From assembly GCA_028873125.1 (NCBI GenBank), contig JAGWMQ010000020.1, forward strand, positions 1 through 37,597: DNA of 37,597 nucleotides, written 5' to 3'. Positions 29,585 to 37,597 of the stretch are shown here, one piece after another. The position numbers were made by a program, and so were the translations under genes. Origin of the DNA: Verrucomicrobiota bacterium. Lineage in GTDB: Bacteria > Verrucomicrobiota > Verrucomicrobiia > Limisphaerales > UBA11358. The notes under the pieces were generated by a model. It did not search any database, was not told where the DNA came from, and was given only the letters and a program-made list of their open reading frames with translations. Position 1 is the stretch's first letter; the number at the start of each line of letters is the position of its first letter.

Positions 29585-29663
29585 CCTGACCGGGGTTTCA
29601 TCACGCGCCGCTTGGCGCCCCTTGGCGCACCTTCGGCGATCATAGACCGCCGCTGCAAGCGGG

Positions 29664-32561
29664 TCAGCGTGTTGCCCGCTGTGGGCGCGCGACTTTGCGG
29701 ATCGCGGCAATGAGTTGCTCCGCGGCGGCGCTCCTGGCCAGGTAACTGGCGGCGCCGGCGCCCAGGATGGTCGCGCCCAGGTCGGGGGCCATCGAAAGGC
29801 CGATCACCCGCACCGACGGCAATTCGCCGGTGACGACCCGCGTCGCTTCGATGCCGTTCAGGACCGGCATGTTGATGTCCATGACCACCACGTCCGGCTT
29901 GAGTTGGCGTGCCTGGGCGATGGCTTCCCGGCCGTCGTTGGCCTCGCCCGCCACCGCCAGGTCGGGCTGGCTGTTCAACAAGCTGCCCAAGGCCTCGCGC
30001 AGGATTTTGTGGTCGTCCACCAGCAAGACGCGGATTTTGTCGGCGGCGCGGACGGGCCGGGGGGATGGAAGGGGCACGGCTGCGGGCGATGCGTGCGCCG
30101 CGGTCTGCCGCGGCGGCGGAGCCGGCTCAGGCAGCGGGGCTTCGAGCGCAATCCGGGCGCCCCGGCCCGGCGCGGCGCGGCAACTCCCGGTTCGACTGCT
30201 CTTTGCGGAGCAACTCGGCGTGGACGCGGGCGCCCACCAGCAGTTGATGGAGTTGATCGTGCAGGACCTGGGCCTGGCGCTGGCGCTCGCGGTACTCGGT
30301 GCGGGTCAGCTCCAAGCCCAGGCGGCGCAATTGGGTGGTGCGGACCTGGAGTTCGTCGTTGGACTGCCGGAGCCGTTGCTCGGCCCGCACGCGCCCGGCC
30401 ACTTCTTTCTGCAGCTCCTCGAGCATGGCCTGCAACGATTCGCGCGTGGCCCCCAACTCCTCGCGCAGCCGCCTCGTCTCGTTCTCCTGGGCCGTGGTCC
30501 GACCGCGGACGGTTTTGGCCGGGCGCGCCTTTTCCGGCGCGCGCGGGCGGCCGAGGCGACCGACCGGCTCGAAGAGGACGAGATAAAATCGCTCGGCCGA
30601 ATGCGGCACCTGGAAGGGGATGACTTCGAGCTTGACTTCCAGAACATGGCCGTTCTGTTTGACGCTCACGACTTCCTGGCGGATGCGGACGTTTTGGCGG
30701 ATTGCCCGCGTGGTGAGGGTGCGCAGGTCCAGCAGCAGCCCTTCCCGTGCCATCTTGAGGAGATTCAGGCTGGCTTCGCCCTGCGGGTGTTCGAGGTAGG
30801 GGCCGGTCCGGCCGCGGAACTGGAGCACGTCCAGGTGCCGGTTGACGACCACGCCCGCCGGGCTGTAATGCGTCAGCAGGATCCGGTCGGCCTGTTTCTG
30901 CACTTCGGCCAGCGCCAGCGTGAGCGGCCCGGGGACGGCCGCCGGCCGCCGCCGGCAGTTCGGGGATGGCATGGCCGAAGGCGACGGCGGGGCGCGTCTG
31001 GGAGGCCATTTTGCCGTAGAGCTTGGCTTTCTTGTCCACGAGCGCGAACAGGTCCTGAAACCCGCCCACGGTTTCGGAGGCGCCCAGCATCAGGTAGCCG
31101 GTGGGTTTGAGCGCATAATGGAACAGGGGCATGACCTTGCGTTGCAGCGGGGCGCCCAGGTAAATGAGCACGTTCCGGCAACTGATCAAATCCAGGCTCG
31201 AAAACGGCGGGTCCGCCACCAGGTTCTGGCGGGCAAAGACGCACCGCTCACGGACGGTTTTGTTGATGCGAATGCCGCCCCCGGCCTTCGTGAAAAACCG
31301 GCGCAGGCGGTCGGCAGAGACGTCGGTCTTGATGGTTTCGGGGTATAGCCCGGCCCGGGCCTTTTCCAGCGCCCTGTCGTTGATGTCGGTCCCGAAAATT
31401 TGCAGCGGATTGTGCGCCTTGCGTTCGGTGAGGAATTCCAGCGCGGCGATGGTCAGGGAATAGACCTCCTCGCCGGTCGAACAGCCCGGCACCCAGATGC
31501 GGACCGGGTCGTCGGACGATTTGGATTTGAAAAGGCGCGGGAAGATTTTCCACCGGAGCGTCTGGAACGTGACCGGATCCCGGAAAAAGCCCGTCACGTG
31601 GATGAGCATGTCGTCGTAAAGCTCCTTGATCTCGCGGGGATTGGAGCGCAGGCAGGCGGCGTAATCTGGGAGCGACTCCAGCTTGTGTAGACCATCCGCC
31701 GCTGGATGCGCCGCTGCAGCGTGGCCCGCTTGTAGAGCGAGAAATCCCCCCCGTGTGCTGCCGCAAAGCCAGCAGGATGTCCTCGAAGCCCTTGAGTTCG
31801 GCCGGTCGCTCCGGCTCGGTCTCCTCAATGGGCGCCACGAGGGGATGATCGGCAATCCGGCTCAGCTCCTGCGCGATCCGCTCGGGCGGCAGCACAAAAT
31901 CCGCGCACTCGGCCGTGATGGCGCTGCCGGGCATGGCCGGATACTTCGCGGTCTTTTCCTCCTGCGCGAAGGTGATGCCGCCGGCGGCCTTGATGGCCCG
32001 CAACCCCTGCGTGCCGTCCGAGCCGTTGCCGGACAGGACCACGCCGATGGCGCGGTTGCCCTCCGCCTCGGCCAGTGATTGGAAGAAATGGTCCACAGCG
32101 GGCGAAGTGTCGCTGTCGCGGTGCGGCAGGAGTTTGAGGCGCCGGCCCGAGATGCCCATCAACTTGTTGGGCGGGATGACATAAAGCTGGTTGGGGGCCA
32201 GCCGGGCGTTGTGCCGGGCTTCGGAAACGGGCATGCCCGTGGACCGGGTGAGGATCGCGGTCAGCGCGCTCTCGTGCGTCGGATCCAAATGCTGCACCAG
32301 CACGAACGCCATGCCCGTGTCGGACGGCAGTTGTTTCAGGAGGGCGGTCATGGCCTCCAACCCGCCGGCGGAGGCGCCGATGCCGACCACGAGGAACGGC
32401 TGGTTGGCCTCGGCGGGCTTGCCGCCGGCCGGTTCTGTCCTGGCTTTGGCCGGGAGGCGGGTGACTACACGATGGACTTTGCGCAGCCCCGCCACGGGCG
32501 AGGTTTTCCGCGAAGTCCTTTTTGCGGCGGTCATTGAACTCCTCCTGCCTTTGCCTTTCAT
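29664..32561 (-). pseudogene. CheB-CheR-PAS-DHp-(ATPase deleted)-receiver hybrid, multiply frameshifted
   Basis: CheB (FLVVGIGASAGGLEAMTALLKQL, VQHLDPTHES, SGNGSDGTQGL) in ORF 31248..32561. CheR (HVTGFFRDPVTF, IWVPGCSTGEEVYSLTIAALEF, FSSLDLISCRNVLIYL) in ORF 29975..31855. PAS + DHp (AGVVVNRHLDVLQFRGRTGPYLEHPQGEASLNLLKMAREGLLL, VLHDQLHQLLVGARVHAELL) in ORF 30127..30972. Receiver (IRVLLVDDHKILREAL..PDVVVMDINMPVLNG) in ORF 29664..30077. All same strand and in the canonical domain order. Confidence 0.85.
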
Positions 32562-32849
32562 GCTGATGACGGCGGGTCAGGGGAGCGGGAACCAGCGGAT
32601 TCAAACAATACCGTTGCAACGCGCGCTCGGAAGGACCAACACCAGCACCGCCGTCGCTGGAGCTTCCCGTTCGATCCTCCGTGGCATGGCAACCATTTAA
32701 CCCGATCACCCCGGCGCAAGCTTGCCAATCCTAATTTTGGAGAAAAGCATCGCTCAGTGTCAAGCTTATTTTTGACACGCGCTCTGCTTTGGAGGCCCGC
32801 CTCGGCGCGAGGTTCAGACCCCCCATCCAGTTCCTGGGCAGCCTCGACA

Positions 32850-32978
32850 ATTCTCGAATCGCGCCCGGGGACCCTGAACCGAAAAGTGTGGTCGGGGGCG
32901 CGACAGCCTCTTGGACCGCGGCAGTCTTCTGCCGCTTTTTGACCGTGGCCCGATGCGAAAGCGCCAGAGGACTGGCGC
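32850..32978. repeat. Cluster of short palindromic repeats
   Basis: ATTCTCGAATCGCGC (32850-32864, also at 8840-8854); hairpins GCGGCAG-TCTT-CTGCCGC (32918-32935) and GCGCCAG-AGGA-CTGGCGC (32961-32978). Confidence 0.65.
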
Positions 32979-33008
32979 ACTCCAAAACCTGGCGGCAGTT
33001 CGGACGGT

Positions 33009-34259
33009 TTACAGAGAGGCCCGGCGAGAATCCGATTTGACGCGGCTGCGGATCCGGGCGATGGCCCATTGCGCGTGTTCGGAGACCAGCGGTTCGGAGT
33101 CGTGCGCGGCCCGCTCCAAGGCGGGCAGGGCGGCGGCGTCACCGGTGTTGCCCAGGGCCACGCAGACGTTTCGCAGCAGCCCGCGGCGTTTCGTCCGCAA
33201 AATCGGCGTGCGGGCAAAAAGCGATTTGAATCCAGCCTCGTCCAGTTGCAGCAGTTCCATCAGGTGCGGTTCGGCCAGTTCCGGGCGCGCGTGGCTTTTC
33301 ATGGCCCGGCCTTCGCGGGCGAAACGGTTCCACGGACAGACCGCCAGACAATCGTCGCAGCCGAAGATGCGGTTGCCGACGGCCGGCCGCAATTCCACCG
33401 GGATGGCGCCCTTGAGTTCAATCGTCAGGTAGGAAATGCAGCGGCGCGCGTCCAGTTGAAACGGGGCGGTGATGGCCTGGGTCGGGCAGGCGGCCAGGCA
33501 GCGCGAACAGTTGCCGCAATGGTTTTTTTCCGGCGCGTCCGGCTCCAGGCCGAGCGTCGTCAAAATTTCGCCCAGGAAAATCCAGTTCCCGAATTTGCGG
33601 CTGATCACATTGGTGTGCTTGCCGACGAAGCCCAGTCCGGCGCGCTGGGCCAGGTCGCGCTCCAGCAGCGGTCCGGTGTCCAGATACCACAGCGAGCGCG
33701 TGGCGTCGCCGCCGAGTTGATTGACGAAGGCCGTCAATTGCTCCAACCGCCCGCCGAGAACGCCGTGGTAGTCGTCAAACCGCGCGTACCGGGCGATGAC
33801 CCCGGATCTTAGCCGGAACGATGCAGTTGAATCCCGGGTGGAACGGGCAACCTGCCCGCCCGTTCCGCCCGCTCCAGCCACACTGGATGGTGAGTGCGCC
33901 CACCCGCTCTTGCTCGGCGGCAACTTGCCGCCGAGCACGGCCAACTTGGCCGTGCCACCTGCCAAGTTGGCCGCGCCACCCATTTCAAATGAATCGTTCC
34001 GGTTTGGCTCTGCGAGTGGCGATGGGCAGTTTGAAATTCCGTAATTTGCCGCCAGGCAAATGACGCTTCTGGCTCCGGGCAAAACCTGTTGCGGATCCAG
34101 GCGCCTGGCGGCGGTGCGTTCCAGCCAGGCCATGTCGCCGTGCTTTTTTTCCGCCAGCCAGGTTTGAAGTGCGTCGGCGCTCGCGGGCGCGGCGGCGGCC
34201 GTGAAACGGCAGTCGTCAAAGCCCAGTTCCCGGGCGCGCCGGCGGACGGTCTCGTTCAT
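33009..34259 (-). CDS. queG: Epoxyqueuosine reductase with an internal insertion
   Basis: DDCRFTAAAAPASADALQTWLAEKKHGDMAWLER; IARYARFDDYHGVL; CGNCSRCLAACPTQAI and FGCDDCLAVCPWNRFA Fe-S motifs; C-terminal HEAT-like repeats. Confidence 0.92.
   Translation of the reverse strand: MNETVRRRARELGFDDCRFTAAAAPASADALQTWLAEKKHGDMAWLERTAARRLDPQQVLPGARSVICLAANYGISNCPSPLAEPNRNDSFEMGGAANLAGGTAKLAVLGGKLPPSKSGWAHSPSSVAGAGGTGGQVARSTRDSTASFRLRSGVIARYARFDDYHGVLGGRLEQLTAFVNQLGGDATRSLWYLDTGPLLERDLAQRAGLGFVGKHTNVISRKFGNWIFLGEILTTLGLEPDAPEKNHCGNCSRCLAACPTQAITAPFQLDARRCISYLTIELKGAIPVELRPAVGNRIFGCDDCLAVCPWNRFAREGRAMKSHARPELAEPHLMELLQLDEAGFKSLFARTPILRTKRRGLLRNVCVALGNTGDAAALPALERAAHDSEPLVSEHAQWAIARIRSRVKSDSRRASL
33841..33955. 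repeat. Palindromic repeat block inside queG
   Basis: GCTCGGCGGCAA-C-TTGCCGCCGAGC (33912-33936, 12-bp arms), GCACGGCCAA-C-TTGGCCGTGC (33935-33955, 10-bp arms), GAACGGGC...GCCCGTTC (33841-33865). Confidence 0.8.
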
Positions 34260-34795
34260 TTCCGGTGCGACGCCCCGAGGCGGAACTGGAGGACGACCTG
34301 CTGCGCCACTTCGCGGATGGAGCGCATCTCGGTGTTCAGCAGCACGTCGGCCTGGCGGTAAAACGGCCCGCGGGCGGCGAGCAATTCGCGGATTTTCACC
34401 TGCGGCTCCGGGTCGTTCAGCAACGGCCGATGGGTCTGGTTGCGCACCCGTTCCCAGATTTTTTCCGGCGAGGCCCAGAGGCAGACGACCAGCGCGTGCG
34501 TCTTGAGGCTTGCGAGATTTGCCGGGTCCGCCGGCAGGCCGCCGCCGGTGGCGATGACCGTCCCGACGCGCCCGGCCAGTTCGGCGACGATGTTTCGTTC
34601 GAGCGCGCGGAAGGCCGGCTCGCCGTCGGCCTGGAAAATCTCCGCGATGGTCCGTCCGGCGCGAGACTGGATGAGTTCGTCGGTGTCGAGGTAATCGAAG
34701 CGCAACTGCTCGGCCACCAGGCGGCCCACCGAGGTCTTGCCCGCGCCCATGAAGCCGATGAGGGCGATGTTGACGATGCGCCGGCCGCTTTGCAT
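34256..34795 (-). CDS. aroK: Shikimate kinase
   Basis: NIALIGFMGAGKTSVGRLVAEQLRFDYLDTDELIQSRAGRTIAEIFQADGEPAFRALE; VIATGGGLP; stop overlaps the queG start (ATGA). Confidence 0.93.
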   Translation of the reverse strand: MQSGRRIVNIALIGFMGAGKTSVGRLVAEQLRFDYLDTDELIQSRAGRTIAEIFQADGEPAFRALERNIVAELAGRVGTVIATGGGLPADPANLASLKTHALVVCLWASPEKIWERVRNQTHRPLLNDPEPQVKIRELLAARGPFYRQADVLLNTEMRSIREVAQQVVLQFRLGASHRK

Positions 34796-34833
34796 GAAGG
34801 GGAATTTACCCGCTTGGTCCCGCGGCGCACGTC

Positions 34834-35817
34834 TCAATTTTTTCGTCGGGAATTGCGCTGCTCAAAAAACCGTTCCAGTCCGGCCAGGTGGTCGGTGTTG
34901 ATCAGGTCCACGCCGGCCGCGCGCAGGGTGCGCCAAAAATCGGGGAAATCCGGCGCGCCCCAGAAGCGCACCAGACGGTGCTGTGCGTGCGCCTGGCGGA
35001 CGATGGCCGTCAGACGGCGCCATTCCGCGGGGGGCATGGCGCCGTGGCCGTTCCAGTGAAAAACGCGCGTCCAATCGGCGCTGATCCAGGGCACCAGCAG
35101 CGGCGAGGGGTCGGTTTTCAAATCGCGCAGGCTGCCGTCGAGCGCCGCGTAGCGGATCGCTTCTCCCGCGAACATCGTCTCGCTGCGATCGCCGGTGATG
35201 ATGACGCGGATGGCGCCGGTCCGTTTGACGCCATCCCGATAGGTCGTGAGAATGTCCGCGTAATGGGTCAGGACGGCTCGCAGCGGCGGATAGAGCGTGT
35301 GCCAGTCCTGTTTGAGGTCAATCAGCAGCGTGAATTCCGGCCCGTTCGGATAGACCCGACCGCCGTTTTTCTCGACGCGTTCGCGCAGCGGGTCCAGATA
35401 GAGCGCCTGCAAGGTCCGCTGCGGCCGGGTCTGGCGCAATTCATGCGCCACGAGCAATTGGCCGTGGACGAGGAAAATGTCCGCCTCGACGCTGCAAAAG
35501 CCGTGGTCCAGCGCGTCGAACAGCGGGCGGGGATGCTCGTAATCGTTGTGGGCGTGGCTGTGGATCAGCAGCCGCGGCGGCCCGGCGGCCAGCGACGGAC
35601 CGGCAATAAAAAGCAATGCAAAAGCGAGACGGAGTCGCTGAAACGTTGTTGGCCGCCGGACCAATGCAATTGAAAATGGGGAGCGCGACCGTCTCGGTCG
35701 CAGTTTTCGGCCGCTGGCCGAAAATTGTCCCACACTGGAAATTACAGACTGTTCCATATTGCCTGCCCGTGCCCAAAGTGGTCGGCGGGGCGTGACCCGC
35801 CGCGTCCAATGCGGCAC
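34834..35817 (-). CDS. PLC-like/GDPD-like phosphodiesterase family protein (start uncertain)
   Basis: LLIHSHAHNDYEHPRPLFDALDHGFCSVEADIFLVHGQLLVAHE; secretion signal LRLAFALLFIAGPSLAAG suggests a start near 35668 rather than the ORF start. Confidence 0.82.
   Translation of the reverse strand: MPHWTRRVTPRRPLWARAGNMEQSVISSVGQFSASGRKLRPRRSRSPFSIALVRRPTTFQRLRLAFALLFIAGPSLAAGPPRLLIHSHAHNDYEHPRPLFDALDHGFCSVEADIFLVHGQLLVAHELRQTRPQRTLQALYLDPLRERVEKNGGRVYPNGPEFTLLIDLKQDWHTLYPPLRAVLTHYADILTTYRDGVKRTGAIRVIITGDRSETMFAGEAIRYAALDGSLRDLKTDPSPLLVPWISADWTRVFHWNGHGAMPPAEWRRLTAIVRQAHAQHRLVRFWGAPDFPDFWRTLRAAGVDLINTDHLAGLERFFEQRNSRRKN
35685..35801. repeat. Three consecutive hairpins upstream of the phosphodiesterase gene
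   Basis: GCGACCG-TCT-CGGTCGC (35685-35701), TTTTCGGCC-GCT-GGCCGAAAA (35704-35724), GGCGGG-GCGTGA-CCCGCC (35784-35801). Confidence 0.65.
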
Positions 35818-35882
35818 CCCATTCCAACGGCATCGTTTCGTTTTGGTTCAGACACGCCTTTACGCCGCTAACGCGGCAGGTG

Positions 35883-36758
35883 TTAGTGCCATGTTTCGGG
35901 ATGCGGCTGATGATCATTGTTCCATCTTTGGCGAGCGGAGGCAACCGCCTTCATCCAGTTGGTTTGTTTGCTGAATTCGACGTGGCCGTCACAAAACACA
36001 ACGTTCCCGCCACCGTCGTGGCGGTCCGTGATGTAATCGTCCGCGTAATCTAAAGCCCCGTCAATATCGCCATCTTGTGTGAACGGAAAGGCCGCCGTAT
36101 ATGAATAGCGTCCAAAGTTTGTCGGTGCGGGATAATCTCCGATTGCAATCATGTCGCATGGGGCCAGCACCTTGGCCTCCGGCAGCGCGTGGAACTCGGA
36201 CTGGATTCCCCTGCGGCCACCCGGCCCTGGCAAGGGTATCGAAACAGCATACCAATCCCCAGCCAAGCCGAGGTTCCGTTCCTGCTCATTAACGCTGCCT
36301 CTGCCTGTACCTGAATCATTGTAGCCATAACTCGGATTGAAAAGCGCAAGGTTGGTCCATTGCGGATGAGAGGATATGGCCGGACAAAGATAAAGCGTCG
36401 TATTGCTTCCCGCGTATTGTAGAAGGGCCGAATCCCATTTGAAATCCCATTTTAGAGTAATGGCTGAAATGCCAAGTGCCCACGCGGGATATCCCCCGGT
36501 TTCATTCACATAAAGCTGCAATGCGATGCCAAGCTGGTTGAGGTTGTTAACGCAAACGATTCGTTGAGCTTGAGATTTGGCCTTGGACAAGGACGGCAGG
36601 AGCAAGGCTGCCAGGATGCCGATAATGGCAATCACCACCAGCAATTCAATGAGTGTAAAACTCGGCTCATTTCGCGCAGGAGTGCCGTGTTGATTCCAGG
36701 CTGTAACTTTGGCGGCAGTGGCTGGCTTTCGTCTGCAATGGCGAGTGTCACATTCCAT
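35883..36758 (-). CDS. Prepilin-type N-terminal methylation protein (DUF1559-like pseudopilin)
   Basis: [55 protein letters not shown]-terminal [18 protein letters not shown]. Confidence 0.92.
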   Translation of the reverse strand: MECDTRHCRRKPATAAKVTAWNQHGTPARNEPSFTLIELLVVIAIIGILAALLLPSLSKAKSQAQRIVCVNNLNQLGIALQLYVNETGGYPAWALGISAITLKWDFKWDSALLQYAGSNTTLYLCPAISSHPQWTNLALFNPSYGYNDSGTGRGSVNEQERNLGLAGDWYAVSIPLPGPGGRRGIQSEFHALPEAKVLAPCDMIAIGDYPAPTNFGRYSYTAAFPFTQDGDIDGALDYADDYITDRHDGGGNVVFCDGHVEFSKQTNWMKAVASARQRWNNDHQPHPETWH

Positions 36759-36805
36759 AAATCAATCGAAATCTCAAAGCACGCTGAAGCGCCTCAACAG
36801 TTCGG

Positions 36806-37432
36806 TTAAGTCCCGTATTTCAGTGCAATATAATCATGCCACCTTGGAATCATGATCAGTGTTTCCCATAATGGAAGTGCAAACATTGAAAATGAAACCA
36901 GTGCAATCTTGGAATGTCGCGGGCCAACCAGCATCAGAGACAGAGCTGTGCAAACGAGAGCGGGCGGAAACAGATAAAACATGCTGGCTGGGTCGAAGGG
37001 GTAGCCGCACCAAAGGCTCCAGTCAATAATCAAGAACCAATAAGCGCACACCCAAAGCTCTAGAAAGGCGCACAAGCCGGTAATAATTCCCAACATACCG
37101 GCTACAACTTGCCTCGTTTTCGGTTGCTTAAAAATTCTGCCATCAAAAATCAAACCAACGAATGCCGCCCCAAATCCAAGCCAACAAGCTATGGAAACAA
37201 ATTCGGTACAGGCGTCAAAAGCCTCCTCCGTCGGACCGGGCTGCGGATACGTCAGCGTATAATTTCGTTGCAGCCAAGCGGCAAAAGTGTCCTCGCTTTG
37301 ACCGGCCCAGGGATGCGGAAATCCAGTGACCATCACGAAATAAAGCACGCCTCCGACCACCAGCGACAGGCCAAGCGTAATCAAAAGACCCGGCCGCCAC
37401 CGTTTCACAGCAGTCCACTGCATAATGGTCAA
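36806..37432 (-). CDS. Hypothetical multi-TM membrane protein
   Basis: 208-aa ORF with about 5 hydrophobic segments (LLITLGLSLVVGGVLYFVMV, VSIACWLGFGAAFVGLIF, VVAGMLGIITGLCAFLELWVCAYWFLI, ...). Confidence 0.55.
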   Translation of the reverse strand: MTIMQWTAVKRWRPGLLITLGLSLVVGGVLYFVMVTGFPHPWAGQSEDTFAAWLQRNYTLTYPQPGPTEEAFDACTEFVSIACWLGFGAAFVGLIFDGRIFKQPKTRQVVAGMLGIITGLCAFLELWVCAYWFLIIDWSLWCGYPFDPASMFYLFPPALVCTALSLMLVGPRHSKIALVSFSMFALPLWETLIMIPRWHDYIALKYGT

Positions 37433-37597
37433 GAATAACCCTACTATCTAAGAGACTGTTTTAAAATTCAAAAACGTCTTGGTTTTCGTTTGGCTCTAAT
37501 TGGATTGGTTCGCAAAAAGGCGCGAGAAAATGAAATAAGTTGTTGACCTTTGCGTTGGCTTGGCTTGGCCATTTTTAGGCGTAGCCTCCGTTGAGGC

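Noticed and set aside
29767-31110. 447-aa plus-strand ORF across the CheB-CheR hybrid
   Set aside because: Opposite to recognisable PAS, DHp and receiver sequence; low-complexity translation, likely spurious.
34043-34060. ATTTGCC-GCCA-GGCAAAT hairpin in queG
   Set aside because: Lies in the conserved VICLAANY coding block, so probably coincidental rather than part of the inserted element.

Overview
The window looks like a Verrucomicrobiota-type chromosome segment. This is inferred from gene content, not from a search. Recognisable blocks from left to right: (1) a polysaccharide/LPS-type glycan locus (FkbM methyltransferase, GT4, UDP-sugar dehydrogenase, two GT9 heptosyltransferase-like genes); (2) a toxin-antitoxin-like island between the two GT9 genes (two PIN modules plus a broken AbiEii-like nucleotidyltransferase with a coupled partner); (3) HNH nuclease, then a pyruvate:ferredoxin oxidoreductase (nifJ) / dihydroorotate-dehydrogenase-like / hybrid histidine kinase / LysR cluster; (4) M29 aminopeptidase, a decayed nucleotidyltransferase and a sulfatase-fold protein lacking the catalytic residues; (5) aldolase-like, PfkB kinase, BLUF photoreceptor, aldo/keto reductase, frameshifted GloVer-repeat protein, EF-G2-like GTPase; (6) a strongly decayed CheB-CheR-PAS-kinase-receiver hybrid; (7) queG-aroK-GDPD operon, pseudopilin and a membrane protein. 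The most notable observations are the coherent pseudo-sulfatase, an in-frame palindrome-rich insertion inside queG, the CheB-CheR hybrid with several frameshifts and apparent excision of its ATPase domain, repeated nucleotidyltransferase 3' tails around the toxin-antitoxin modules, a histidine kinase without its phosphoacceptor His, and several families of hairpin repeats. No rRNA, tRNA, CRISPR array, transposase or phage gene was recognised. I did not find a clearly new multi-gene system. The best candidates are protein- and element-level oddities.
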